Source: Rhodosorus marinus
Taxonomy: Eukaryota > Rhodophyta > Stylonematophyceae > Stylonematales > Stylonemataceae
Direction: 5' to 3'
Assembly: GCA_029953675.1 (NCBI GenBank)
Contig: JAMWBK010000004.1
Coordinates: 2,912,501 to 2,976,500 of the forward strand
Length of the DNA stretch: 64,000 bases
In this document: positions 43,031 to 55,717 of the stretch, one piece after another
Numbering within the stretch: the stretch's first letter is position 1
How the letters are laid out: the number at the start of each line of letters is the position of its first letter
Notes under the pieces: generated by a model
What the model was told of the DNA's origin: nothing
The model's input: only the letters and a program-made list of their open reading frames with translations
Database searches by the model: none
Program-made: the position numbers and the translations under genes

Positions 43031-45682
43031 CGCGAGTCTAAACTCTCTACAAGTCACACATCCAATACACGCCTCCACATCAAAGAAGCTCTACCGCATT
43101 GCCCCGGGGCCTAGAGATGTTTTATACTGCCAGATGAGTTCACAAATTTTACCAATCTGTTTCTCATACACGTTGATCCAACCCAACCCCAACACTCGGC
43201 CGTTGCTTCGGTGGCCATTTACACAACAAGCATTGGACGCACCTAACTGGCCATTCAACTTGCAACCCGTATACACTTCTCCGCCACCTTTCAAATGAAA
43301 TTTCAGTCTCCAAGGTGATATTCAATCCATTAATGCTAGTTATACCAGACGATGTTCAATCGATTACGTATTATCTTGACTGGAATCGCATAGCTGAGTT
43401 CTTGAGGTTTTAGAGGGTGCAGGATCAGATGGCCACTGTTGGAGGACTAAGGTAATTTCCTTCTCCTTCGCGGGGTGAGAGGGCCAGCCTCTAGTTCCTG
43501 TGGTGTGTGTGACAAGTACTGGGTGAGGCTATCTGAGTGCTCTCGGGGCCTCGGGATCGAGGTATCTGCTCCCAGTCTACCATGAAATGGCTGTGGTCCC
43601 AAGACAGACAGAGGGTATGGCCCCGATCACCAAACGATTTGTAGCGTGATCGCTACACTGTCATGCTGGGCTGTAGCAGAGAGCACGGCTGGGAGACAGG
43701 GACTGTCCAATGTTTCTGAGTACTCGATCATGGTGTCATCTACTTTCCTGGACATTTGTCAGCAAGCTTTCATAACTGACGTGGGAATACTCATGTACGG
43801 CTCCAGTATTTCACGCACTCGTGACGCAATACCTATGCCTGGACGCAGAGCTCAAGTAAACCATTCCAGCGGATATCCTACACTCTGGATAGCTCCTGAC
43901 TTTTGCATCGTAACACAGTTTCCACAGCTGATGGGTTGATTATCGATTTTCCAGAACTGTTTCCAATGCACGAGATACCAAAGTGACCCTGCGCATCGAT
44001 CGACCCTCTTCACCGAAAAGTTGTTCAAGCCAAATGACGGAAAAACTCCAGTTTTGGTTTGACACAATCCCACCAAGTTCTGTGTAGCAAACGTGAAGTG
44101 GCATAGAGCACCGACTCCAATAGTTCATCGTGAACTTCCAACACATTCGTGCCCAACAGCCTCCTCATCTCTTTCAGTTTTACCTCATCGAGGCGTGGGT
44201 TGCTGATCTGTTGCCGCCCTCGTTCATTCCAATCTCAACGAAATGCGGGGTTAGGAGCTCTGCATGTATTTTACGTCCATCAAACCGAACTTCCTAGCGT
44301 ACCTAGCGTCTTTTTTGCTTCTGTTTACGCACAGTAAGGATATAATCTCTTCAATACGAACAGCCTAGCCCACTCCCAGCGCACTTTCAATGGGTACGTG
44401 TCTCTCGTCCACTCGCCCACTGCAACGACGTACAGAACCTCCTTACATCAAACAAACTATTCGTATTCAGTCAATAAACCTACCAAATATCCAATCATAC
44501 TTGATAATAAATTATTCAATCGAATAAAACTCAAATTCATTTTTTATACAACTTAATCTTATTCATAATATCAAAAGTTTTGAAAACTGTATTGGTCGTG
44601 GAGATATTTAGATTTCGACCACCGTATCTGATACAAAACATTACTCATTTCAATAAGAGGATATGTGTTTAGAACAATTCGAAAGGGTGCGTTTTTTGGG
44701 TACAAGAAGAATTGAAATTTTGAAGAATTATAGACAACCTAACCCAAAGAAGCTCAAATCCGGCTGTGGAGCGTTGGCCGTAGGAACAATGGATAAACAT
44801 GTTTTATAAATCTTTCTGGTCTAAAAGGGGAGCATGGTTGGATGTAAATCTAGCCCCGTTGTGAGAAGTAATGTCTTTTTTGGGTGTGAACATAAATAGG
44901 GCAGTCATGAATCGTCCGATAAACGTTTTCGATTATAGAATACTCAATAAATGTAGAAAAGTAGAGGTACGTGATTGAAATAGATCTAAAAAGCCTGTCT
45001 AGCTGCGAGACCGGTAAAACGACTGATAGGCAATCAATATTTGTACACTAGTCAGTCACCTCCACTCAAAGATATTGAATTATGTATGGCTTAGTTTCCA
45101 GTTCGACAGGTTGTCATTAATAATTAAATGATTTTACAGAATTTGCTCAGATTGAGAATATGTTGCAAGCCCCAATATTCTGAAAGCAGACCGTGGCGTT
45201 CACTGTTCTAGTGTCTTGAACAAGAAGATTGATCTCCAATCAATATATGTTGTTGATTGAAAATATCGGACGTCAATCGGTCGTTATTGGACTTTTATAG
45301 GACGAACACTTTTGTTCTATTTCTAATTCAGGTCTGATAAACGTATATCGGACATGAGCAAGACGAAAAATACTATAATTATTACTATATTCAGGTCCAA
45401 ATAAACCTATATACGACGCAATGGGACTTCTTTTTTTTGTTTGTCGGGGTGACAACCCTAACAAAGATCTGGCAGAGAAGGGCTTCAAGAATCAATCGAG
45501 AGGGAGGAAGGTGGTGAGTGACCTTTGGGATAAGAAGTTCTTCTAGGTTTAATGGAGTTGTGTTAGAAGGAAGTTTGTAAGGAGTAGCTTTGTGAAGTTC
45601 TGTTTCTGGTATTTCTCCTATCTGCTTTGGTTTAGGAGGCTTGCGATTTTGTGTGTGTGGTTCTTCTCTTTTTTTTGCCAAG
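43031..45682. other. Long intergenic interval, AT-rich
   Basis: Positions 43180-43290 (upstream of the oxidoreductase) are C-rich on the plus strand. Frames at 43646-44337 on both strands carry no recognisable domain. Positions 44450-45460 are AT-rich with scattered short A/T runs. Positions 45500-45580, just before Tudor-SN, are purine-rich on the plus strand. No gene, repeat array or RNA is identified. Confidence 0.45.
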
Positions 45683-48600
45683 ATGTCTGGGCTTCCGATG
45701 AAAAAGAAGGTTCAGGGGGTTGTGAAAGCGGTATTGTCTGGGGACACTGTGGTGATAGTGAAACCGGGTATGCCGAAGGGTGGGCCGCCGCCTGAGGTGC
45801 GGTTGAGTTTGTCCTCGCTAAAGGCGCCTGCGGTGAAGCCAGGAGGAAGTGGGGGCGATGAACCGTACGCGTGGGCTTCGAGAGAGTTTCTGAGAAAAGC
45901 TCTTGCAGGGAAGAACGTTATGTTTATTGCAGAATATAACGTTCCCCAGTTGAATCGACCAATGGGTACGATATACTGCGAGAATAGCAGTGGTGAGGTT
46001 GAGTCAGTGTCGAGGATGATCCTTAGGGAAGGTCTTGCGAGAGTTCGCAGGCCGAACAACCCGAAGGAAGATCGATCATTCGATTATGAAGAGCTCTGCT
46101 TGTTAGAGGACGACGCCCAAGAGCAGAAAATAGGCCTATTTCAGGAAGGGGATATGCCGCCAGAACTCGGAAGAACCATTCTTGACACACCCGACACTGT
46201 AGACTATCTCACCAAGGTATTTTGGGAACGTTTAGAACCCCTCGCTTACACGGGAAACTCCAGTATTGCTCAAGCACTAGGCACGGTCTCCCGCTCGCTT
46301 CCAGGTACGAGGAAAACCGGTAGAAGGAGTCGTCGACTATATCATCAACGGTAGCGTCATGAAGATCCTCATCCAGGAGAAACCTGGATTCTATAGGCAT
46401 TTGACTGTCTGTCTTTCTGGTAGGTACTCAACTCCGTGATAGCTATGAGCCTTCAGGTTCCAGGTACCCTAGCCACGCGCTGACCTCGTTGCGATCGTAT
46501 TGCAGGCGTCCAGAGCCCGGGTTTCCGGAGACCCGAAACTGAGGATGCGGAAGGTGCCAGTCCACCAGCACTAGTAGCAATGCCCTTCGCCCTGAATGCA
46601 AAGTTCTACACTGAGTCTGTCCTTTTGCAGCGAGACGTGGAGGTTGTCTTCGAGGGTGCTGATAAATCTGGGAATCTCTATGGCCAAGTGAACCAAACCG
46701 GCTCCGCTGTCAGAGTTGGTAAGTGAATTACCTAAGACTTAAAATTTCGGTGTACTGTGGGCGATACGGCGCCATCAAAATCCGCTTGATCTGTCACGGC
46801 TTCTTCTGAGACCTGACCTACGTCACATTCCCGGTCTGCGTAGCCGAGAACTTACTTAGAATGGGATACGCGAAGACGGTGGCGTGGAGCATGCAAATGA
46901 CCTCCAACGCGTCCGTTTTGAGGGCAACAGAAAAATCTGCAATGAAAGCTCGAGTTGGTATATGGCATGACTATGTGCCCAATCCCAACGCTGCTGTTGC
47001 TTCGACGGACGTGTATCACGGGCGCGTGGTGGAAATTTTCTCTGGGGACGTTATCATAGTCGCCGATGACGCAACCGGGGACTTCAGGAGGGTTTGCTTC
47101 GCTTCCCTGAGGTAGGAGTTTTCAGCTTGACTTCCCCCTCTGAAATTTGTAGAGGCCACACTGACAGTACAAGAGCCGATTCAACAGGGCCCCGAAGCTG
47201 GGACGAGGTTCGGATCGGGACATGCCTGTCGCGTGGGAAGCTAGAGAATACCTTCGTCAGAGGCTCATAGGCCGCCGTGTTAAGGTATCTGTGGATTACC
47301 AGCGAAAGCCCCAGCCGGAGTCTCCAATGAAGGATATCATGAGCTACGCAACGATCACAAAGGTAACCTTGCACTGAGCGATTACGATGTGGCACGATGT
47401 GTACAGGCGGCTGGCTGAACAAGCAGACTATCTTCTCCTGAGCGTAGGATCGTGGTGGTAAGGAGAATACGGAGGAAGATATTGGGATGGGTCTCGTTGC
47501 AGGAGGATTTGTTTCGCTGATTCGTCACAGGAGCGACGAAGAGAGAGCTCGGAATTATGAGCAATACGTTCAACTTGAGAAGGAGGCGACCAACGCTAAA
47601 AAAGGGATTCACTCGGTGAGCGTGCTCTGGGTCGAGGGTCGCTCTTCTTTGTTGCCGGACTTGTTTCTGACGGACCTGGAATTCACGCTTCTTCTCTCTA
47701 GGACAAGAATATCCCGGTCAGGCGGGTGAACGATCTCACGGGTTCGGAGAACAAGAAACGCAACAGGGATATGTTGAGTTCCTTCGCAGACTCTGGTCCT
47801 CATAAAGGCATTCTTGAATACGCCAGCACCGGTAGCCGGTACCGAATCTACCTTCCCAGTCATTCGTGCACACTTGCTTTGGCGCTGAAGGGCGTGAGGT
47901 GTCCAGTGCCGTCTAGGACTCTTCATGGAGAATCTGCTGCTCAACCAGGTGCGATGTTTGGTCTGGTATATTGTGCGTGGTTCAGCTGATAGATTTCATC
48001 CTGTTCTGATTATGGTTTGCAATGCTTTCCCCCGTTTGCTTCTCCAGGACAACCGTTCGGAGACGAAGCTCTCCACTTTGTTAAGTTATCCTTTCTCCAG
48101 CGAGATGTGCAGGTCGATATTTCCTCCGTGGACAAAACGGGAGCTTTCCTGGGGACCGTACGGCTTACGGGTCAAACACCGCAGGCGCCAATGATTGACA
48201 TTGGGTTAAGCCTCTTGTCCCACGGGTATGCCTCCCTCAACGAGTTTTTTGATCCGGACAGGGACGAAGGAGGACAAATCTACTCCAAGACGCAGGAAGA
48301 CGCCAAAACGGCTGACAAGGGGATTTGGAAGGATTATAAAGTACAGGAGGCCGCCGCACAGAAAGAGATCGAAGCGCAGCAAACTGCTGGGCAGGTAAGT
48401 GGCAGGTCGTCGTGAACTTAACGGTATGGTACTAGATGACGCTGACCATGTAGTACGCGAACAGGTTCGCGGCAGAGTTGTTGACGTTGGCTACGGAGGC
48501 AAGATTGTGCTGCACGCTGGTGTCCCCAACGTGGAAGAGAGCATCCGCATTCTCGAGACCTCGTTAGCCACTCTGGATGTGGGCGATTCGAATCTGCCGA

Positions 48601-49193
48601 TTTCGATGATTAAACCTGGAGACGGCTATGCCGGGAAATCGGCATACGATGGGAGTTGGTACCGCTGTCGAGTCTACAGCATTGACGCCAACTCTGGCAA
48701 AGCCAAAGTTCGCTTTATTGACTACGGGATTGACGACGTTGTCTCCGCGCGTGACCTAAAGAGGCTCCCCAGCGAGGCTAGCGGAATCCCAAAGTTGGCC
48801 TTTCCGATTCGCTTCCAGTACGTGGTAGTACCCGGAGACGGTGACGACTACGGAATTGATGCTGGACAGTACCTTAGGGAACTTGTCTATGGAAAGGAGG
48901 TAACGGCAGAAGTCGCTTACAGAGATAGCGATGGCACAGCCATTGCCACCGTCAGCCTCGATGGAAAAGACGTTGCATCAGAGATGCTCAAGGTTGGCCT
49001 AGCGAGAGTCCTTCGACAGTACAACCGGCACTCGAAGGCCGCATTCGAGAAATACGCCGCCGACGAGGAAATTGGCAAGAAGACCCACAACTACCTCTGG
49101 GTTCATGGAGACCCTTATGGATCAGATGAGGACGACGCAGAGGCTGATAAGGAAGCGCGTGAGAGACGCTACGGAGGCGTTCCACGAAAATAG
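45683..49193 (+). CDS. SND1: Tudor staphylococcal nuclease (Tudor-SN/SND1)
   Basis: Nine exons (45683-46216, 46305-46419, 46506-46718, 46844-47111, 47188-47362, 47448-47615, 47702-47948, 48048-48394, 48465-49193) encode 931 residues. The protein has four SN-like OB-folds, then a Tudor domain (PGDGYAGKSAYDGSWYRCRV, FIDYGIDDVV) embedded in a split fifth SN domain, the standard Tudor-SN layout. SN repeats are recognisable from VKAVLSGDTVVIV, EGVVDYIINGSVMKI, GRVVEIFSGDVIIV and the KGILEYASTGSRYRIY unit. Known roles are RNA binding, RISC and stress-granule function and splicing or transcription coactivation, in nucleus and cytoplasm. Introns are 70-125 bp. Acceptors before exons 6 and 9 each have a nearby alternative. 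It converges with TRAPPC1. Confidence 0.95.
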
Positions 49194-49736
49194 GTATAGA
49201 GGCCTCACGTAGATACTAGGACAAGCGAATGTAAGGAGACTGTCTATGTTTAACCAGCGACAAATAAGAGAACGAATACGAAACTCGACAAGAAAATAGA
49301 AGTCACCAACAGAGAGCGGCCATATTTTGAATCAGCTCTTACTGCCGAGCTTCTCTTTGGAGCCTGGTAAGTCTCTTAATCCCACCCTTACTATGAGCTC
49401 AGTGCGTGGAACAGCGATACGCACTCCATTAGGCGTGGCAGGGTCTCGAGCTTTATATGAGCCTCGGGACGTCGACGTCGTCAAAGCTCATTGTTTGACG
49501 GCAGCAGAAGTTGCTTCCACATTTTCGGTCCGAGTGTCCACGGATAACACTCAAGGCCGAGCCTTCCACTTGCGAATCGAGAGCATTTCCCACTGAGGCG
49601 CTACCGGTTATCCTTCAGAGTAGATTCAGAAAACATCCCCTCCACCGTTAGAAAATTGGCCGCCCAACTCCTCGAAGTACGGACGAACATATTTTGATGG
49701 GCCCGAGCGCAAACCGAACGGTTCACTACCTACCAG

Positions 49737-50317
49737 CTAGAAACAAGGCAGGTTTCGCACGACGGCATCAAGCTTTTTGGAGAAGGCTTTGCTCGTGATT
49801 TGACTTCCAGGTTCATATAAGGGATTCTTGACGACGTAGTCAAGGTAAACCTCGCCATACAATCTTCTTAGAACTCTGGCTACATCGGAGTTGCCAAAGT
49901 CGGGTGTAGTTAGCAGAATAAATCGAAGGCCAGTTGGGGTATCAAAGTAGTGCAGAGCGTAATATGGCGTCATATAATACTTTGGCGGGTTAGCTGCACT
50001 ATGTTCGTTCACGAGACCATCAGGAAACATGTGGAACAAGAAGAAAGTTAACAAGAAAGCGTCAGTTCTCTCCGAGCGGCAGAGATTCCATCGGACATCC
50101 TGTTTCGTACAAGAACCAAGAATCAACTAAAAAACATCTAGTCTATCGCTTACTCTTTTGGTGACAGTTTTGTACAAAAGTTCTTCAGCTCGAACAGCAT
50201 TCCAAACATCAGCTTGCAGTGCTCATCAAAGTTCTTCACTTTTCGGCTTCGGTTCCATTCCGCGTAAAATAAGCATACACCGTCTCGATTAAACAGATAA
50301 AAACAATGCACTGTCAT
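49737..50317 (-). CDS. TRAPPC1: TRAPP complex subunit 1 (Bet5)
   Basis: Two exons (50317-50154 and 49998-49737) joined across a 155-bp intron encode 141 residues, near the family's 145. TRAPPC1/Bet5 is a longin-fold core subunit of the TRAPP guanine-nucleotide exchange complexes acting on Rab1/Ypt1 in ER-Golgi traffic. The N-terminus MTVHCFYLFNRDGVCLFYAE and the stretch KLMFGMLFELKNF match the family. The second exon carries YYALHYFDTPTGLRF and YLDYVVKNPLYEPG. The start is fixed by the conserved MTV. The donor is GTAAGC; the acceptor (ACATAG) was chosen because it alone keeps frame and length. It is tail-to-tail with Tudor-SN. Confidence 0.93.
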
Positions 50318-51097
50318 GCTCTGGTCCCAAACCCAAAACCCACATAACTTGATCCGATCACGAGCTCCAGTTTTTGTACTACGTGCATCAACTCCTCAAC
50401 CTCTCTAAGTCGAAGACCAGCCAAAACACTTCACACCAGGCAAAACTTCAAGAGCGCTGCAAACAATGCCAAAACCCCGATTTATATATATATTTTTCCA
50501 GTCTGGGTACTAAGGCTTCAGCTTATCTTGAATGTTGTTGAGTGGATCCGACTCCCTAAAGGGGGATGGATACCTTGAAACGAGTAACGTGAAAGTATCG
50601 ACCGTCCCTGGATCACGAGCATGCACACTCTTTGGGAAATATGGGTGGTCTTTTGATCAGGGGGATCGACCCAATGGATGCAAGTACTTGGCGCTTGTGG
50701 AAGATTAGATTCGTAGTTTTAATCAGTTTGTGAATGTTAGTACATCTGGAAATTCCATGCAGACCTGGATCAGTCCCCGGATCTTCATAGTGACCCTTCT
50801 CTCGACGTTCGGCCGTCAGCTACGCAGGAAAGCGACTATTTCTCCGAGAATCCGAGTTTCAATCACAATGCTCTTTCAGAAGCGACAATGAAACAACTTC
50901 GCATCCCGGTTTGCGTTCAGTTCGGGATGGCTGCGGTTCGCTTCCGTCAAACAACGGAGTGGAGGCCTGATCCTTCGACGTCACGGCAAGATGGGCAGAC
51001 AATGATAATCGCTGCGCTACTACAAATTGTTGCATCTCTACTCACAGGATGAACAGCCAAACTTGAGCAACGGAACCCATGGTATCCGCTGAGTTAG
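50318..51097. other. Intergenic, no gene seen
   Basis: Positions 50325-50480, upstream of TRAPPC1, are C/A-rich on the plus strand. A hairpin-forming pair CATCCCG/CGGGATG lies near 50912-50942. A 5S rRNA was considered there and rejected. No coding sequence is seen. Confidence 0.45.
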
Positions 51098-53021
51098 CTA
51101 TTTTACACTGAAAAGCTGTTTGGCGGACAAAGGCTCGAAGCCCCACCGCCAGAGGGCAAGAACAGCAGATCTATCCCTTCTCCAGGGGGGGTACGAGCTC
51201 ACGCTCGCAATTTTCGAAACGACTTGCTCCAGTGCTTCTTCTTCGGTTTTGGCTGTTGTGATCTGTTCAGAAATGGCAAGGTCACTGTTGTTAGTACATC
51301 GGCACACTTTCTCGATACCAACTTACAATGAGAACCAGGCATACTTGAGTTCATCCAGTTCTCGTGCAGCCTTCTCTGCCTCCATCGTGATTGTACCCAG
51401 CAACATCTTCGTACTAGACAATTCTGCGTGGAGCTCCGACTCCTGAGGTTCTCTGCTAACTTCTTTCTGGGCAGCAGAGAACTCTTCCTCCAGTGCCTCA
51501 AGGGCATCTTTCAACTCTTGAAACTCCTCCTCCAACTAGGGTCCCCCAAAAAGCATTAAAACCTGTCAGGAAATCGACTCTGAAGCTGTGCAATACTCAA
51601 CGATGCTACCACTACCTCCTGAACGTCCAGCCTCTCCTCTCTCCTAAGGTTCTCATTTAACACCACTTCTTGCAGCTCCTCATTTTCTTCAGTTAACATC
51701 TGATGATCCTCAGTCAAAAGCTCCAGTTCAACTCGTAGTTTTTCCAGCTCCAGCTCCTGCTCCACTCCATCTTCAATTTCATGATTATCCATTGCCTATC
51801 GTAACAAAAAAAAAGCGAAACCAGTCGTACCATACGTCAGACATGTGCGATAGATAGAATGAGAATGCTACATCATCACTAAACAGATCCAGTATCGGCG
51901 TTCCAGAGGCAGTCCACCCAGGAAACATTCTGCTGTGACGGAACTGCATATGCCAAGACTTAGCATTCGGCGTCTTCTTCCGCGTGGAACTGTGAAGAAC
52001 GTTGCAAAGAAAAATGCTCACCTCTAGTTGCTCTCGTACATGCTCTATCTGTGTTCTAAGGTTCGCTTCGTCTTCCGCATCCACTTCCAGGGTCTTTGAA
52101 AGTTGTTCATTGCTTCTCAACACGAGCTCAATGTTCTTCACAGTCTGGGGGGGGAGGGAAAACCGGCAATCTCGCGTCTGGTTAGGCCTAGAAGTCTGGA
52201 TTGAAAGAACAATGATCAAGTTCGCATACTGGTGGTAAATCGCCGGCCACTATCAACCCAATCTTTTCGTCGGCGGACATTTCTTTGTCTTCGCCCGGAG
52301 GAAGTTTTGTTGAGGCCAGAAAATCTTGATCGTCTCCGAATTCCAGATCGTTCAGATCGTCCAAATCTGTATCTCCAACCCTGCTAAGGCCTCCGGAGCC
52401 AGTCGTCATGGCGGAGAACAGAGACGATGGGCCTGTACTGCGACCAGACTTGACTAAACTTGAAGCAATCCGGACGTAAAGGAACACTCCGTTGGTCATT
52501 TTCAACTTCACATCGATTTCCCCACTCGGAGCCTGAAAAACCAGCAACGAGAACACCGTCCGTCAATCAGCTAAAGGACTACGGAGGGTGCTCTTCAGCC
52601 ACGGCCCTAATTCTTCTTCTTGCAGTATTCCACACACCTTTGCATACTTTCCAAGATCCACGTGTATTTTCGCTGCCGTTTTGCCGTTCATGCGACCTAA
52701 TCGTACAGCGATTTTCACTTGCTTGTTCTGGAACTCAAGAGCGTCCTCCGGTCGGAAAAGAGTTGCATCCATCGATAACCGCTCAGATAGATTTGCGCAG
52801 CCGTTTCTATCGGACCGAAAGCTTTCAGAGCTCTGCAGCTTGTCCCTACGCTCTAGGATAAGTACGTACTCCGTATCCTCCTCCTTTGGCAAGTTTTCAA
52901 TCTTGGAGAAATCCAAATTGAAATAAAACTTGTGCGGTATCTGCATCTTGTGACCCATCGTGGTCACCTGAGCGCCTACACGACCTAAACGCTTCCCCCC
53001 TTTATCTAAGAACCGATTCAT
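51098..53021 (-). CDS. NT-C2 domain coiled-coil protein (EEIG1/EHBP1-like)
   Basis: Six exons (53021-52638, 52532-52230, 52144-52022, 51795-51616, 51535-51327, 51284-51098) encode about 461 residues. The first about 170 residues resemble the N-terminal C2 (NT-C2) domain of EEIG1/EHBP1 proteins: HKFYFNLDFSKIENLPKE, a middle strand with LERRDKLQSS, VKIAVRLGRMNGKTAAKIHVD and VKLKMTNGVFLYVRIASS. An acidic linker (DTDLDDLNDLEFGDDQD) leads to about 250 residues of Glu/Leu-rich coiled coil. NT-C2 proteins tether endosomes or cytoskeleton; a membrane-linked scaffold role is inferred. The last three exons and the 42-bp and 226-bp introns are less certain than the first two, because coiled coil gives little homology support. 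The start is the first ATG. Confidence 0.72.
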
Positions 53022-54350
53022 GTTGCCCGAATCCGTATTCCCGAAACCCTTTTGCAAAGTGCTAAACAACCAGTAGCTACATTCTCATGCACCAATGCAA
53101 CCTATGGCCAGATTTCTATCTTATTAAAATAACTTAGATATACAGATGCTATTCCTATACTCCTTATCAAGTCATCTAGCGTAGTTTCAACCCTCTTCCT
53201 CCGCAACCATCCTCACCAATGCCAACCAACTCCATCCCTTGCAACCCCAAAAACCCTCTGAGTATATACCAGATATGTCCAACATTGCTCTCAGCAGTTG
53301 AACACTGACTAAAAACTTCAAAAAGTAAGGAACTAAAGGCCAACCAATATTTCAAAAACAACAATACAGAAAATACACTTTCTCACCTTATGATCTAAAA
53401 ATAAACCAATATTACATTTACTCCTAATGAATACACAAGTAAAAATTGCAGTGTTAATTTTTCTTCTTTATTTTATTGGATTAGAGTATGAATGGGGGAA
53501 ATTATACTCTATACAGCTTGATTTCTAAATAAAAAGCGGGTATTTTGGGCGAATGGTTTTGCTTGGTAGCTGTGTGTTTGCTTCCTGTTGTCGAAGTTGA
53601 GATGATACTTATAGTAGGATTGTGCCAAGCGGGTCGGGTTTTGGCCGAGTACGTCGGGTTTTTCGCTTTTTACCCCTCTAACCCCTCCCCTGTTTTCGCG
53701 GTTTTAACCACTTCTGGGTCGTAAACAGCGAAAAACCCGACCTGCTTGGCACAACCCTACTTATAGAGTTGTGAGGGAGGGCATCTCTTCGCTGGGTTGT
53801 CCCTGTTCTTCAGGAGAGCAGCCAACCCGGGGACTATTTATGACGAGTGTACTTGTTTGCGAATTTGGAAGGTTTCCTTCTAGGACAGGGGCGAACTCTG
53901 CTGGCCGCAGTTGTGTCTGAATGGTCTTGTATTTTGTTGAATAGACACATCTAGCACTGCTACATGAAGAAAATTGTTTACGTGCTTCGAAAGCAAAGAA
54001 CGAGATTTAGGTCGAGGTTTTTCAGCAACAACTGACCTTGCTGTGGAGATCACGCAAACCTCCTCGGCAGGTGGCTGAAACCAAGTCTCTCTTCGGAAAC
54101 GATAAAATCCCCCTTGTACATCGTCTCTCATCTAGACATGTAGTTTCTATTATGAAACCTTGCTATGAACCCGCCGCAACTTCCGCCGACCCAACCAAAG
54201 AAATTGTGCATAATATCTAAATTAAAGATCCCAAACAAAATAGTCCTTTATTATTGAATAATTGAAGGGTGTGGTCATAATTTTGAAGACAAGTCATCTA
54301 AACATTCTTTAATTAAGAGTCAGCTGGGTACCTTCGGGTTGTTTGGTCAT
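53022..54350. other. Intergenic with an inverted-repeat element
   Basis: Positions 53180-53270 (upstream of the NT-C2 gene) are C-rich on the plus strand. Positions 53370-53540 are AT-rich. A MITE-like element lies at 53607-53766 (listed separately). Frames around 53880-54220 are not supported. Positions 54220-54320 are AT-rich. Confidence 0.5.
53607..53766. mobile_element. MITE-like element with target-site duplication
   Basis: A 144-145 bp segment has long imperfect terminal inverted repeats: TAGGATTGTGCCAAGC at 53615 is mirrored by GCTTGGCACAACCCTA ending at 53759. Similarity extends about 28 bp through GGTCGGGTTTT with two mismatches. It is flanked by identical ACTTATAG (53607-53614 and 53759-53766; 7 or 8 bp depending on where the end is placed). 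There is no coding capacity. The length, termini and 7-8 bp duplication fit a non-autonomous DNA transposon of hAT type. The family assignment is inference. Confidence 0.8.
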
Positions 54351-55717
54351 TCACTTGTAAACGATGGATTCGGATTGAATGGAGGTTCTGACATTCGCGG
54401 GGAGCCCCAGGAGGCCCAGGAAAGACATCCCATCCAGAAATCTGAGAGTTTCTCGACCGTTGTGTAGGTCAGAGTCTAGTTTCTCATTGATTTCATCGGC
54501 TGTCAAGTTGGTAACAAGTTTGCTGTCTGAAGAAACAAGGAATCCTAACGGTGTCCCGTACGTTGGGATGAAGGAAGAGAATGGAATCACCTCTTCGAAA
54601 AGAGTTTCTGCGATTGGCAAAGAAAGATTTGTCAACGTCGGGACGATGAAAACAGGGTCCGTCTGCATTGAATATACTTACTTAGCGTGTTCGCGACTCT
54701 CGGGAACACTTTTTCCTCTAGAAGTGAGATCGTTCCTGCTTGGGTGACGTAGACCCCAGACTTATTGAGACACCGCTTGACCTTCTCATAGAAGCTCCGT
54801 GTGAATAGCTCGATACTAGGGCCGTTCTCTATGGGATCGGTCAAATCCCCAATGATCACGTCGTACTTCTCATCCGTCTCATCTATGTACTTCAATGCAT
54901 CTCCGATAATCAATTTGCACCTCTCATCATCCGAGCAATCCTTTACGAACACAGTAACCACTTTGTGAGATCCTCTCCGCAAACACGACGGCTGCAGCTC
55001 CAAACCCAAAAGGATAAGGGAGAGAAACCTACCTGAGCGATCTCGGGTAGGTACTTTGCACATAGTTCAACGACGTCACCATCAATATCAATGACGACGA
55101 CCTGCTCGACACTTTTCCACTTGAGTGCTTCCCTAGCGGCTCCTAAATCTGCTCCTCCAAGGATCAAAACCTACAGGAAGTAACGGCGTTGACCCAGAAG
55201 CAGACACTAAGCACACACATCCACGTGCGTCAAAACTAACCATCCCAATGCGTCTGACTTGTTCTTCACCTTCTTTGGGCTACCGTGTAGAAAAGACGGC
55301 AGATGGATAATAGGTTCGTGATAGAGGTATTCATCTCCAGTTGTAGTTTGAATACGCCCATCTAACACCAGTGCTTTTCCATATGGTCCAATGTCGGCGA
55401 TGATCATCGACTGTGAACACGGTTAAACGCGTTTTCGACTCTTTCATCAATTAGTGAACCTCAAACCTAGACGAGCCGTTGAGAGGTTTGTGAAAAAGAG
55501 TCTGTGAGCTCACCTGATACTTTGTCTGCTTGGAGGCGTAAAGTTGTTTCACTCCATGACTGACAGTGCCGTATGGAGTCAAGTGCTCTGTTATCCACAA
55601 ACAGGTCTCTCTCTCCTTTCATTCGATAGTGAAACAAGAAAAACGTTCATCCTCAGTCCAGAGCGAGAAAGAAACAACCACGAACGAATGATTCTAATCC
55701 CTTACAGAATCGTCCAT
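54351..55717 (-). CDS. Spermidine/thermospermine synthase (aminopropyltransferase)
   Basis: Six exons (55717-55706, 55615-55514, 55410-55270, 55170-55033, 54940-54682, 54607-54351) encode 302 residues. The enzyme transfers aminopropyl from decarboxylated S-adenosylmethionine to a polyamine. Family stretches are IGPYGKALVLDGRIQTTTGD, EYLYHEPIIH, LILGGADLGAAREALKW, VVVIDIDGDVVELC, DVIIGDLTDP (catalytic Asp region) and a C-terminal FIPTYGTPLGF. These are closest to the ACL5/thermospermine synthase group, so the product may be thermospermine, but this is not proven. The nucleotide-binding loop reads GGADLG where GGGEG or GGGDG is usual. The first exon is only 12 nt (MDDS) and rests on splice consensus and frame. 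Introns are 74-103 bp. Confidence 0.88.

Noticed and set aside
50880-50960. Possible 5S rRNA (CCATCCCGAAC on the minus strand)
   Set aside because: Only this short word matches; the other conserved 5S blocks and the closing stem are missing.
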